Assembly: GCF_022549775.1 (NCBI RefSeq)
Contig: NZ_JAKZGP010000002.1
Location: 1 to 64,000, forward strand
Length of the DNA stretch: 64,000 nt
DNA from: Belliella filtrata
GTDB lineage: Bacteria > Bacteroidota > Bacteroidia > Cytophagales > Cyclobacteriaceae
Reading direction: 5' to 3'
Shown: positions 44,801-53,884 of the stretch, in pieces
How the letters are laid out: each line of letters starts with the position of its first letter
Position numbering within the stretch: the first letter of the stretch is position 1
The notes under the pieces: model-generated
Told to the model about the DNA's origin: nothing
Databases searched by the model: none
Seen by the model: only the letters and a program-made list of their open reading frames with translations
Made by a program: the position numbers and the translations under genes

Positions 44801-44865
44801 AACAAAGAGAAAATCATCCAACGGCGGTTCAAGGCTTCAAACCTTGTTCGTACATTTTTCATCAT
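41815..44865 (-). CDS. SusC-like TonB-dependent transporter, 1016 aa
   Basis: After a signal segment come a carboxypeptidase-regulatory-like domain (ITGTVTDTKTGETLPGVSIL, about 37-110), the linker LDEVVVIGYG, a plug domain (IKGRAPGVDIVRSSG; ILKDASATAIYGSQGANGVI) and a 22-strand barrel ending in Phe (FGINVDF). It imports glycan fragments across the outer membrane using TonB energy. Unlike the other SusC (50318-53761) it lacks an STN domain, so it is not expected to signal to FecR. It is preceded by a shared-motif promoter at 44962-45005. Confidence 0.95.
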   Translation of the reverse strand: MMKNVRTRFEALNRRWMIFSLLQLCLAFNVAFAFQQESRTITGTVTDTKTGETLPGVSILIKGTSSGAITDIDGVYTLEVSSGQTLIFSSIGYASREVEISNQTQLDLQLEQDISALDEVVVIGYGEVRRRDLTGSVTSVKSEDIALTPAFNVIEGIKGRAPGVDIVRSSGQAGAGFDVRVRGNRSISGGNSPLVIIDGFQGGSLNTLNPNDIESMEILKDASATAIYGSQGANGVILITTKSGQEGRTTVSYDAFFGVNGMTQFPALRTGDDYIQLRREAFRTDGLWSSPADDASIFANDGEWDAVQNNRWVDWTDLIMRDGTQQSHTVSVKGGSSKTQSFFSGGYFREEGMLRGDDMTRYNGRYNVSHKINDWAEVGVLGQLTYFNRNRRNSPLSNAVTLSPFGNPYDEEGNINLNPIPANPTFISPLADERNEFIARDNEIRTNLAFNSFLELKPIEGLKIRTNFGVNLDNSRRGIYEDADSFARRNNRQSHTSNEQNFSRFYNLDNIITYRKRFDDHSFVLTGITNYIRRDTDNLYAFGINQALPTQLFYNIGATDTDSRVIGSDLVRQNQMSYAGRIDYQYKDRYMVTLTNRWDGASQLAPGNKWASFPSVALGWVMSDEEFMRDINVVNFFKLRGSYGVAGNSAIAPYGTQALVQAGTNLNFGGIASTYYRFSTLAGNPNLGWEYTASYNFAADMELFEGRVNATVDVYQQNTTDLLMLRNQPLSTGVLQMYENIGATRNKGVEVMINTKNIMKQNFDWSSTFTFTRNREQIVDLIDGEDILQQETNSLLLGRPINSFFSFNKLGIWQENEADQAALYDFGGTPFRPGDIKIEDVNGDFTIDQDDRQFLGSNVPNFIFGLQNDFRYKAFDLRTYIFTRWGHMINSGMLGRYNPGGEGNGPAFIDYWTPENPTNDYPRPRRGASLSNYAGYQSLTFVEGSFIKLQTVSLGYTMPRTVSQKFKVQNLRLYVTGNNLWAYSKDHRLRSFDPESGGQENFPLMRQVVFGINVDF

Positions 44866-44961
44866 TTCGGTTGATTTTTGGGATTGTTATTGATTCACAT
44901 GGACTAGGATTAAGTGCAATAAATCAGTGACTATGTAGCACTTCCTAGCTTTTCATAAGTG

Positions 44962-45005
44962 TAAATTTAGAACTTACGAAAACTGAACCTCCCTGAACTT
45001 ACCTG
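44962..45005 (-). promoter_or_regulatory. Shared-motif promoter of SusC-1/SusD-1
   Basis: Units CAGGTAAGTT and CAGGGAGGTT (45005-44986), with a partial third (CAGTT), are followed by TAAATTTA (44969-44962) beginning at position 37 from the first base. The leader to the SusC ATG at 44865 is about 90 nt. A weak imperfect hairpin lies further upstream (about 45059-45107, CTGGGG / CCCCAG), behind the stop of the surface protein gene. Confidence 0.75.
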
Positions 45006-45130
45006 TTTGTGAAAAATAAACCACAAAAAAAGTTCAAATCAACCTATATTTTCCTTGCTGTATAACTCTGGGGACTCAAATCTAGCAAATTTAAGCCCCC
45101 AGCTTTATACATTTATTTTTTTTAAATTTA

Positions 45131-46753
45131 TTAAAACCACCTCGGGTCTCCTATTGACAAAGCCTTAAGTGCTGCATTTTGAATCGAAAAATTACCACTT
45201 GAAGCATTCGTGTATTGAGGGTCAAACTCCACCCTATCGGTCATGGTCGCTCCAGCAGTAATGTTGTTGATATTAGAGCCAAACAAATTACTATTTTGAA
45301 TAACTAATGATGCTCCATTTTGCATTCTATTGCCATGATTACTCACCTTATTGGTAATGATAGAATTTCTGATTACAGTCCTACCATTTGCTCTCACATC
45401 GACAAACCTACCTCCATCACAGACACTATTGACTGTGACATGATCTAAAACAAAACCATCTGTCCCTGTAAAACTTACATCTGGATCGGCTCTTAATAAT
45501 GCTCTTGCACTGTTCCATATACTAGTATTCTTGATTTGAACACTGGAAATCGATCCTGATCTAAAATCAATAAAATCTCCTCCTGCATTCCCAAAGCTGT
45601 GCAATAAGCTGTTTTCGATAGTAACTCCAAATATCCCTGACCCAGCAATTGGTTCTGGCGCACTAGCTGCTCCCACGCCTTGCGTAAAAATCAATCCTGA
45701 TTCTGCTCCAGAAAGATCGCAATCTAGAAGTTCCAGATTAAACTGGCCAGTAACATATGAAGCCCCAAATATATGTTTGTTATAATCATTGTTTTGCGAG
45801 GTCTGTGCCTTACTGATACTATGAATTTTGATTCCTTTGAAATTTAGGTATCCAATATCTCCCCTCAATTCAAAATTTCTCAAAATAATCTCAGGCTTGT
45901 TACTGTTTTCTGTAGCAGCCTCAATCGTGAGAGATTTCCCATCTACGAGAATCGTCCCATTTTGTATTTCACTGAAATTATATGTCGAAGAACCAATTCT
46001 TATCACTGCACCAGAGGAAGCAGCATTTATAGCAGCCTGAAGGTTAGCATAAGATTCTCCTTCAATTGTTATCGCTGAGTTGATATCCAATGTAAAAAAG
46101 AAAAGTTCACCTCTTACGATGTCTCCATCAAATATTTCCGCTTTGTACTCCAGTCTATTCTCACTCAAACCTTCTACTCTTGCTTCCCTTGCTGCAATTT
46201 GATCTGGATTCAAATCTAAAGTAACTTGATCACCTCCAGCAGTAGGTGTCAATACTAAACGAGTCACCGTTCCTTCTTCTGGTGCATTCCACCTCAGTAG
46301 GACTTGACCTATACCCAAATGCTCATTGTTTACCACCCTGAATATGTTCTCAATGGTATTTGAAATAAATGTAATGGAAGCATAATATGAATTAATCAAA
46401 GGATCTGGATTCAATGCCCTTACCCTTGCTGCATAAGACTCCTCAGATTCTAGATCCATAAAAGTGAAAGACTGTTCTCCAACCTCCAATGTATCTGTAG
46501 ACAATATGCTTGAGAAGTCAGCATCTGTCCCTAATTGAACTTCATAGCTATTGATCCTTGAGTCGGGAGTTTGTGTCCAGGACAAGGTAGCATTTCTTCC
46601 TTCTCTATCGATTTGCAAGTCTGAAGGAGAAGGTATGGTATCCAAGGTGAATTCCTGCAAATCCTTACAGCCAGTATAAAATACGATACATAGTGCTAGC
46701 CCTAGCAATTGAGCCCACCATGTGGTGCATTGTTTTATTAAAGATTTTTCCAT
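45131..46753 (-). CDS. Surface lipoprotein with fibronectin-like and beta-helix domains (DUF4957/DUF5123-like), 540 aa
   Basis: A lipobox (FYTGC) leads into a fibronectin-III-like domain (SPSDLQIDREGRNATLSWTQ), a second Ig-like domain, then a right-handed beta-helix (YANLQAAINAASSGAVIRIG; VTIENSLLHSFGNAGGDFID). Such DUF4957/DUF5123 proteins sit beside SusCD and PL1 genes in pectin loci and are thought to be surface glycan-binding proteins; catalysis is not known. It is last in the sigma-SusCD-2 unit, 34 bp after the second PL1 gene. Confidence 0.8.
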   Translation of the reverse strand: MEKSLIKQCTTWWAQLLGLALCIVFYTGCKDLQEFTLDTIPSPSDLQIDREGRNATLSWTQTPDSRINSYEVQLGTDADFSSILSTDTLEVGEQSFTFMDLESEESYAARVRALNPDPLINSYYASITFISNTIENIFRVVNNEHLGIGQVLLRWNAPEEGTVTRLVLTPTAGGDQVTLDLNPDQIAAREARVEGLSENRLEYKAEIFDGDIVRGELFFFTLDINSAITIEGESYANLQAAINAASSGAVIRIGSSTYNFSEIQNGTILVDGKSLTIEAATENSNKPEIILRNFELRGDIGYLNFKGIKIHSISKAQTSQNNDYNKHIFGASYVTGQFNLELLDCDLSGAESGLIFTQGVGAASAPEPIAGSGIFGVTIENSLLHSFGNAGGDFIDFRSGSISSVQIKNTSIWNSARALLRADPDVSFTGTDGFVLDHVTVNSVCDGGRFVDVRANGRTVIRNSIITNKVSNHGNRMQNGASLVIQNSNLFGSNINNITAGATMTDRVEFDPQYTNASSGNFSIQNAALKALSIGDPRWF

Positions 46754-46787
46754 CTATTTGAAATTTTGGGTTCTACATTGTTTTACA

Positions 46788-48491
46788 TTAAAAAAGACTT
46801 TTTTTCCCTTCTAATGTGTCTTTATTGTTTTTCAAGTCTTTCCAATTGACTTTTTTCTTAGGGTTGATACCATTGATGTACTTTTCAATATTGGTATACC
46901 CATCACCATTGAGGTCTTTGTTTGCATCTGAGGGGTCATTTGGATCCAAACCATACTTGATTTCCCAAGCATCTGGAATCCCGTCCTGATCAGAATCTTT
47001 GTAGGCCTGCCCCTTGTACTCAGGATATCCACCAACTTGTCTAATGTCAGTGATGATGCCTTGCTTATAAGAATCAGCTGGTAACCTCCTGTGCTCAAAC
47101 TGATAAAACGAATCAGGATCAAGTCCCTCTGCATATTCGGCCTTACCTGTTTTGACCGTTCTAACCACCCTTTCATCTACAGGATCTCTTCTAGGCAATG
47201 TGGCTCCAGCATTTGCCAACACATATTTGTACGCTTCTTCAGCTGAGGTTATGGTCAGCTTAGGCATAGGGAATGGCTTGTAAGATCTTATCCTAGGGAA
47301 ATAAACTTCCTTTGCTACTTCAAAGGGAACATTACCATCTTTGTTATTTAATTGAATCCCACCATCCCAGTTGTCTGCGGTTACATTAGCTACTCCATCT
47401 ACAATATTGCCCTCAACATAAGCTCTACCATATATTGTCGTATCCAATCTTGTCAATACAGCATCAGGTCTCAGTATCCTATACCTGATATCTGAATTTT
47501 CAGGAGTCACCGGCCCTGGTTTATAGTAGTTATTGATGATATTGTATTTTGCCATGTAATCCCCACCATCAGTTGTTCTATGGTTCCAGTTGAAAACTAC
47601 ATTATTGACAAAATTAAATATACCATTCCATCCAATGGAAGGATTTCTACCAGCATTGCTGGCCCAAAGATTTCTCATAAAAGAACAATTCTCTCCACCT
47701 AAGGTACTACCCAAGGAATGGTTATAGGTATCCAGGCCTTCGGAGAAAATGCTGTTTTGGATAGTAATGTTAACTGTTCCTCTTTTTTCCGTAGGATAAT
47801 CTCCACCAGGACTATACATATGCCTATAGATGGACATGTTCTCATCCAAACCCCAGCTAGTGGACACATGGTCTATCATGATATTCCCTACTGGGTTTCC
47901 TCCGATAGCATCATCTCTACGACCTACAAAGGTTTCCCCTCTTCTGAATCTCATGTGGCGTATCACTACGTCATGGGTATCTATCCAAACAGACTCACCT
48001 GCTACGACTACTCCATCACCAGGGGCTGTTTGACCAGCTATGGTGATATAAGGTGCTCTGATGATCAAAGGACTATTTAACTTGATGATACCTGCTACAT
48101 TGAAAACAATGATCCTTGCTCCACCTTGCTCACAAGCTTCTCTAAGTGTACCTGGTCCCCGGTCTTCTAAGCTAGTGACTGTATAAACTTTTCCTCCTCG
48201 ACCCCCAAAGGTAAACATACCACCTCCTTCAGCACCAGGAAAGGCTGGTATCTCTGCTTGTTCCAAATCAGTTGGTCTAAAAGCCCAAGGCACATATGCT
48301 TTACCTTCAGAAGCTTCTTTCAATACTATTGGCAAAGCCTTTTCCCAAGCAAGATCAGAAAGCCTTTCTGCTTCCTTCATAATGGAGTCAGATTTTGCTT
48401 TTGCATCTGCGGGGATTTTAGGATACTGCGCATAAGCAGGTATTGTGATAAGTATACTAAGGCTAAGAAATAGTCCTTTCAAATCATTCAT
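46788..48491 (-). CDS. PL1 pectate lyase with C-terminal calcium-binding repeats (second copy), 567 aa
   Basis: I chose the ATG at 48491, which begins a normal signal peptide (MNDLKGLFLSLSILITIPAYA); the frame to 48530 adds 13 residues. The PL1 motifs are as in the other copy: FPGAEGGGMFTFGGRGGKVY, TIAGQTAPGDGVVVAGES, MIDHVSTSWGLDENMSIY. C-terminal DSDQDGIPDAWEIKYGLDPN and DLNGDGYTNIEKY form calcium loops. The two copies align through nearly their whole length, so they are paralogues serving the two SusCD systems. Function is endo- or exo-cleavage of polygalacturonate by beta-elimination. Confidence 0.92.
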   Translation of the reverse strand: MNDLKGLFLSLSILITIPAYAQYPKIPADAKAKSDSIMKEAERLSDLAWEKALPIVLKEASEGKAYVPWAFRPTDLEQAEIPAFPGAEGGGMFTFGGRGGKVYTVTSLEDRGPGTLREACEQGGARIIVFNVAGIIKLNSPLIIRAPYITIAGQTAPGDGVVVAGESVWIDTHDVVIRHMRFRRGETFVGRRDDAIGGNPVGNIMIDHVSTSWGLDENMSIYRHMYSPGGDYPTEKRGTVNITIQNSIFSEGLDTYNHSLGSTLGGENCSFMRNLWASNAGRNPSIGWNGIFNFVNNVVFNWNHRTTDGGDYMAKYNIINNYYKPGPVTPENSDIRYRILRPDAVLTRLDTTIYGRAYVEGNIVDGVANVTADNWDGGIQLNNKDGNVPFEVAKEVYFPRIRSYKPFPMPKLTITSAEEAYKYVLANAGATLPRRDPVDERVVRTVKTGKAEYAEGLDPDSFYQFEHRRLPADSYKQGIITDIRQVGGYPEYKGQAYKDSDQDGIPDAWEIKYGLDPNDPSDANKDLNGDGYTNIEKYINGINPKKKVNWKDLKNNKDTLEGKKSLF

Positions 48492-48534
48492 TGAACTTTT
48501 ATTTATGGATGTAGTGATCGTTTTCTTCAAATTT

Positions 48535-48572
48535 GATAGGCTGAAATGGAGATCAACGCAAATCAGCCTATC
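48535..48572 (-). terminator. Hairpin between SusD-2 and PL1 (weak terminator or processing site)
   Basis: A perfect 10-bp stem GATAGGCTGA / TCAGCCTATC with an 18-base loop lies 22 bp after the SusD-2 stop. No T-run follows on the leftward strand, so it is probably leaky and may protect the SusCD message or reduce expression of the following enzyme genes. Confidence 0.5.
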
Positions 48573-48593
48573 TCTTAGTTACTCATATTCTTT

Positions 48594-50315
48594 CTAGTCT
48601 CTCAATGGATCAAATGTGCCATTTTCCCAAAGAATTGTTTGCTCAACTTCAGGACTTCTGTCCCTTACATTTTGAGGGATTCCAAAGAAGTTGTACTGTG
48701 GCTGAGGGTAATTGATTACAAACTGCTGATCTTTTACCCAAAGCTCCATTTCAAAATACTGATCATAATCATTTTCCAAATCAATCTGATCACGAATAAC
48801 CTCAAACTCCACAGGGTTGATTCCTGCTTTCAAGCGTGTAATGATTCCATGTCTTCGGGTACCATTCAATTGCTGTTCAAAGAGATTTCTTCTTCTAAGG
48901 TCCCAATACCTCTTGTTCTCATAGGCCAATTCAATCTGTCTTTCATGCATTATTGCATCTACCAAATCAGCTTTGGGCAATGCCTCCTGCACCCCATAAT
49001 TTCCGTCACCTGCTGAAATACCAGCCCTTTGCCTGATCGCATATAACTCCGCATAAGCAGCACTTGACCTATCAGTCTCTGCTGCTGCCTCTGCCAAATT
49101 CAGTAGGACTTCTGCAAATCGAATCTCTGGCCAATCGGTGTCCGCCTGTCCTGTGAATTGCTGCTGGATATTTGGGTTTGTGGCCTTCCTACAATAAAAA
49201 CCAGTGGTGGTAGCTCCTGGATTATCTACAGGATTATCACCAACATAGTATGACCACTGCTTTCTATTGGGATCAAACCCCGTAGCTGTATAGTTTACAC
49301 CATTGTAAGCAATGGTGGCATAAAACCTTGGATCTCTATCCTTGAAATAGTAGATGGAATCATAGCCCGAGTCTGGGTTATCAATTGACACTCCATCACT
49401 CATAGGGAAGGCTTTCACCATTTCCCAAGTAGGATTACTTCCAGTGCCGCCATTGTTTCCAATTTGTCTAGGTCTTACTGAGTTTTCCCAGCCATGCGTC
49501 TTTCCTGAATTGAAGTCAAACAGTCGGGCAAAGACAACTTCTCTGTTTCCTTTGACTGTAAATACTTCTGTGAAATTCGGATGTAGACCATAGCCATCTT
49601 GAAGCAATAGCTCTTTGGCTTCCAGATTGGCTTGATAGGCTCTCTCCCACCTACTCTGGTCATTGGCTGGATTGAATTGAGGACTTGCCCAAAAAAGCAA
49701 TATCCTTCCTTTCATCGCAGCCGCTGCACCTCTCGTAATCCTTCCACGCTCATTGTTTGGCCATGAAGCTGGTAATCCTGCAATAGCTTCATCCAAGTCT
49801 GCGACCAAAATATCTATACACTCACGTGCAGTATTTCTTGGCAGGTTGATAGCCTCACCACCATAAGGATCTTGAGCCTCCAGCACCATCGGAACACCTC
49901 CATACAACAAAACTAGATTCCAATGATCTAAGGCCCTCAAAAATGTCATTTGACCTCTCAGTCTGCCTTTTGCATCGTCAGGTAAAGTACTTCCTGCTAG
50001 CCCTTCCAGGCCAATATTCGTATCTCTAATTCTTCGGTAGTAATTGACACTGTATAAGCTAACATCATCTGCTGTCAGGTTTCCGTAAATAGTATTGTTT
50101 GAAGAATAAGATTCATCAGAAAATCCAGAATCGACCCCAAAGCCAACTCCAGGAAGACTGACTTCGTAAAGTCTATTCACATATAAGGACGCTCCTACTT
50201 CATTGTTCCATACATCTGTATTTACACCTGTCACATCTGGCACATCCAAGATATCTCCACAGGAAACTAAGTACATCGAACAAATGATTATAATATATTT
50301 TTTCATCGCTTTCAT
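48594..50315 (-). CDS. SusD-like outer-membrane glycan-binding lipoprotein, 573 aa
   Basis: Lipobox SMYLVSC near residue 18. The SusD features are QMTFLRALDHWNLVLLYGGV, MKGRILLFWASPQFNP, EIRFAEVLLNLAEAAAETD and the C-terminal IMHERQIELAYENKRYWDLR. It pairs with the STN-bearing SusC located 2 bp upstream and presents glycan fragments to it. It is not a close copy of SusD-1, so the two systems probably take different pectin fragments. Confidence 0.93.
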   Translation of the reverse strand: MKAMKKYIIIICSMYLVSCGDILDVPDVTGVNTDVWNNEVGASLYVNRLYEVSLPGVGFGVDSGFSDESYSSNNTIYGNLTADDVSLYSVNYYRRIRDTNIGLEGLAGSTLPDDAKGRLRGQMTFLRALDHWNLVLLYGGVPMVLEAQDPYGGEAINLPRNTARECIDILVADLDEAIAGLPASWPNNERGRITRGAAAAMKGRILLFWASPQFNPANDQSRWERAYQANLEAKELLLQDGYGLHPNFTEVFTVKGNREVVFARLFDFNSGKTHGWENSVRPRQIGNNGGTGSNPTWEMVKAFPMSDGVSIDNPDSGYDSIYYFKDRDPRFYATIAYNGVNYTATGFDPNRKQWSYYVGDNPVDNPGATTTGFYCRKATNPNIQQQFTGQADTDWPEIRFAEVLLNLAEAAAETDRSSAAYAELYAIRQRAGISAGDGNYGVQEALPKADLVDAIMHERQIELAYENKRYWDLRRRNLFEQQLNGTRRHGIITRLKAGINPVEFEVIRDQIDLENDYDQYFEMELWVKDQQFVINYPQPQYNFFGIPQNVRDRSPEVEQTILWENGTFDPLRD

Positions 50316-50317
50316 GA

Positions 50318-53300
50318 TTAAATGGTAACGTTTAGTCCAAAATTGAGGGTACGTAAAGTAGGATAAGTATCAAACCTACTCAAAGATGGATCTTTGTAAT
50401 CGAAAGGATTGATGATTCTCCACAGGTTTCTTGCTGTGAAATACATCCTTAACTGTGGCACCCCTAGTTTTTCGGCAAGGTGATTTGGTAGGCTGTAAGA
50501 AACATTGACGATGTTCAAATTCATGGTAGTACCATCTCTCATCCAGAAGGTAGATCGGTTGTTTTGTCCACCATACATGGTTGGTCTTGGAAAAGCTGCA
50601 TTTGGATTCTCTGGAGTCCAGTGATCATTCCATATGGCAGGCATGTTCATCCAAGAACCAGTACCAGTAACATCTACTGGATTATAAGTCTGCTGATCAA
50701 AAAACACTTGAGTCCCTATACCACTGATTCCTACTTGTGTATCTACTCTTAAGCCCTTATATGTGGCACCCAGATTGAAAGAAAACCCAATATTCGGAAC
50801 AGCAGGTGCGATCATTCGTACATCATTACCATCGATTACACCATCTGGCTCGTCTGAGCGGTTTGGCCCTCCTACATCTTCATACATCATCATGCCTAGC
50901 TGTGGCTCCATCCCAAAAATTGTTAAACCTGGATATTGTTCCATGATTTGATCCAATTGCTCTTGAGTTCTGATAATACCTACAGCAATCAAACCATCCT
51001 GTCCTCCTGTTGCCAATCCCTGTTGATCTATCCAAGTTCCAATATTTGCAGGGTTTTGGTAGATTTCGATTTGTCTATTTCTACTCCAACCACCAACTAC
51101 ACCTATATTGTACCCAAAGTCATTTCCAATATTTCCAGAGTATGAAAATGAAGCATCAAAACCCCAGGCATCCATGCGAGCAAAATTTTCAGCTGGCATA
51201 ACATTGATCCCTGTACTTGTAGGAATAGTAGAAGCCCTTGTCGTCAAGATATCATAGGTGTATCTGTAAAAACCATCTAAGCCAATCTTCAACCTGTTCT
51301 TCATAAGGAGGTCTATCCCCCAGTTGTAGAACTCCGTTTTCTCCCAAGTTTGTCCATAGAGAGCCAATCCACCATGTCTGGGATTAAGGCCATTAGTCAT
51401 ACCATTTCCACCAAGGTATGCTCCACCTGTCTGACCATAGGTGAATTCCCATTGTCTAGTTCCAATGGCATCATTTCCAAGCAAACCCGCTGAAAATCTC
51501 AACTTCATATCTTCTACAAAATTGATGTTGTTTCTAAAGAAATTCTCATCGGAGATCCTCCAACCTACTGAGGCAGAAGGAAAAAATCCCCAACGAGTTT
51601 CAGGAGGAAATCTTACTGATCCTTCGTATCTAAAGGCACTTTCAAAAAGGTACTTTCCATCATAAGAGTAGTTGAATCTTCCTACAGAGCTTAATCTAGC
51701 ATTATTTCCAGCCCAACCATGAGTAGCATCTTGAGCCTCATTAAAACCTGGCTGTAGGTCATAGCCTGGAATCAGTTGGTTTTCCCTCAGTGCCCTAAAG
51801 CCATGAGATTCACTCTCTGCTACTTCATAAACCACCAAGCCACTTACATCATGTTTTCCAAAAACACGGTCGTAGGCAATGTGTGCATTGAATTGATAGC
51901 TCTTTGCATTGTCATAATCTTCTTGGAGTCTTTCTTGGTTGTTGATCAAAGTCGAACCAATAGGAACATTGCTGATTAAGTTTCCTCGGCTACCAATCAT
52001 CTGAAAATCATACAAACGATAATTTTTTCTCAACTGCCTACTGTACTCATGCATTTCACTTTGATTATATGCTACTTTCAACCTCAACCCTTCTACCACA
52101 GGTACTCTATACTCCAAGGCAGCATTGATGATCAAATTGCTACCTGTATTTTGAATGATACTATTGACATTACCAATCTCTATCGGGTGAGATTCGACCT
52201 GACCACCATATCTTACTGGTAGTCCATTGATATAAGGTGGAATCCATCTAGGCGTTCTCAATAATTGTTGAAATGCGCCATTCAAAGTCGCTGCATTTCC
52301 ATCATTCCTGTTGTGCGGTCTTGTATCTTTCCTTTGATCTCCACTCAAGGTAAGTGATGCTGTCAAATCCTTGGTAATATCTGCATCAATCCCCATTCTA
52401 AGGGAGTATTTGTTCAAGTCAGTACCAGGCAGGTTTGCATCTTCATTGTAATAGGATGCCCCTCCAAAATACCTTACCTTGTCACTTCCTCCACTGACAT
52501 TCACGGTATGCCTGGTCACCATAGACCCTTTCCAGGCGTAATCCATCCAGTTGAAATCATAATTTCTGAAAGCTTCCAATTCATCATCTCCAAAGAGTCT
52601 TAGCCCATTATTATAATCATCTGGATTAGTAATCCTGTATTGGTTATTCTTGAATGTAGCTTGATCGTAAGCACTCATCATTTCAGGAAAACTAGTAGCA
52701 TCTGCTAGACCTACTGATCCTGAATAGCTGATTCTGGCTTTTCCTTCCTTCCCTCTTTTGGTTGTCACCAACACTACTCCACCTACACCTCTGGCTCCAT
52801 AAACTGCTGCAGCTGCATCCTTTAGGACTGAGATACTTTCAACTTCTGTAGGGTCCAACACATCAAATGCAGCCTGATCTCTGATAAATCCATCAATCAC
52901 AAACAGAACTGGTTCGGCATTCAAGCTTCCACTACTTCCTCGAATGTTAAAAGAAGAAGGTGATCCTGGTCTACCAGTCGGCCCTCCTACATTGACACCT
53001 GCCATCCTTCCTTGAAGCAAAGAAGACATATTTGCTGCTGGTATATCTACAAGTTTTTCAGTTGTGATACTTTCCACAGCACCGAGAAGGTTTGCCCGCT
53101 TCTGCTCACCATATCCCACAACTACTACCTCTTCCATAGCTGAATCATCTACTTGGAGAGTAATTTCATAATCGGTCTGATTGGAAAGCAGGGTAAGCTT
53201 GAACGGGACAAAACCAATATAAGAAATGATTAATGTACCGTCTTCCGGTGCATTGATAGTGAAGTCACCATCTATACCTGTTGCCACACCAATGTTGGTT

Positions 53301-53761
53301 CCTTCAAGCCTCACAGTAGCACCTGGTAAAGGAATTCCTTCACTGTCATAAACTTTTCCTGTTATCGTCACATTGACTTCAATCGGGTTTTGTCTATTGG
53401 CCTGAAGGCTTTTGACACTGATTCTATCATTCACCTGTTGGAATGACAATTGATGAGAGGCGGATAGTTTTTTCAACACTTCCTCTAAAGACTCATGCTC
53501 GCTCTTAAGACTCACAGGCTTGAGCCCATTGATATACTTGCTATCATAGACAAATGAAAAATCTGTCTTTTCGTCAAGCAATGAAAATACTTTGGCTAAG
53601 CTTGCTTGTTCTACTTCTATATCCACATAAACTTGTTTAAGGTCTTTGGATTGGAAGTTCAGCTCGTAAGCATGCAGCATGGGTATGCAGCATACTTGCA
53701 TGATCATTCCAAACAGCCAGCACCTGCCTACTTTCTGTGAATAGTAAAGGATTCTTTTCAT
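50318..53761 (-). CDS. SusC-like TonB-dependent transducer with N-terminal STN domain, 1147 aa
   Basis: After the signal peptide, residues about 40-120 form an STN domain (LAKVFSLLDEKTDFSFVYDS; SLEEVLKKLSASHQLSFQQV), followed by a carboxypeptidase-regulatory-like domain (ITGKVYDSEGIPLPGATVRL), the EEVVVVGYGEQ linker, plug and barrel. STN domains contact FecR-type anti-sigma proteins, and the FecR and ECF sigma genes lie directly upstream. It therefore both imports glycan and reports its presence. The start is 123 bp after the FecR stop; that gap contains a 7-bp inverted repeat (53807-53843) of unclear role. Confidence 0.95.
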   Translation of the reverse strand: MKRILYYSQKVGRCWLFGMIMQVCCIPMLHAYELNFQSKDLKQVYVDIEVEQASLAKVFSLLDEKTDFSFVYDSKYINGLKPVSLKSEHESLEEVLKKLSASHQLSFQQVNDRISVKSLQANRQNPIEVNVTITGKVYDSEGIPLPGATVRLEGTNIGVATGIDGDFTINAPEDGTLIISYIGFVPFKLTLLSNQTDYEITLQVDDSAMEEVVVVGYGEQKRANLLGAVESITTEKLVDIPAANMSSLLQGRMAGVNVGGPTGRPGSPSSFNIRGSSGSLNAEPVLFVIDGFIRDQAAFDVLDPTEVESISVLKDAAAAVYGARGVGGVVLVTTKRGKEGKARISYSGSVGLADATSFPEMMSAYDQATFKNNQYRITNPDDYNNGLRLFGDDELEAFRNYDFNWMDYAWKGSMVTRHTVNVSGGSDKVRYFGGASYYNEDANLPGTDLNKYSLRMGIDADITKDLTASLTLSGDQRKDTRPHNRNDGNAATLNGAFQQLLRTPRWIPPYINGLPVRYGGQVESHPIEIGNVNSIIQNTGSNLIINAALEYRVPVVEGLRLKVAYNQSEMHEYSRQLRKNYRLYDFQMIGSRGNLISNVPIGSTLINNQERLQEDYDNAKSYQFNAHIAYDRVFGKHDVSGLVVYEVAESESHGFRALRENQLIPGYDLQPGFNEAQDATHGWAGNNARLSSVGRFNYSYDGKYLFESAFRYEGSVRFPPETRWGFFPSASVGWRISDENFFRNNINFVEDMKLRFSAGLLGNDAIGTRQWEFTYGQTGGAYLGGNGMTNGLNPRHGGLALYGQTWEKTEFYNWGIDLLMKNRLKIGLDGFYRYTYDILTTRASTIPTSTGINVMPAENFARMDAWGFDASFSYSGNIGNDFGYNIGVVGGWSRNRQIEIYQNPANIGTWIDQQGLATGGQDGLIAVGIIRTQEQLDQIMEQYPGLTIFGMEPQLGMMMYEDVGGPNRSDEPDGVIDGNDVRMIAPAVPNIGFSFNLGATYKGLRVDTQVGISGIGTQVFFDQQTYNPVDVTGTGSWMNMPAIWNDHWTPENPNAAFPRPTMYGGQNNRSTFWMRDGTTMNLNIVNVSYSLPNHLAEKLGVPQLRMYFTARNLWRIINPFDYKDPSLSRFDTYPTLRTLNFGLNVTI

Positions 53762-53884
53762 AGTTATTCGGTTATTTTGGTTTAATTCAATGTTATTGTT
53801 AATTATCAGTCACTACTCCGACCTTAAGCTTGTAGGGTGACTGCTCCGCCGAACCAATCTTTGATTCAATTCCCTCATCCACCA

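Noticed and set aside
45059-45107. Imperfect hairpin (CTGGGG / CCCCAG) after the surface lipoprotein gene
   Set aside because: There is no T-run after it on the transcribed strand and pairing is interrupted; termination is uncertain.
53807-53843. 7-bp inverted repeat CAGTCAC / GTGACTG between FecR and SusC-2
   Set aside because: The loop is long and no T-run follows on the leftward strand, so I do not call it a terminator or operator.
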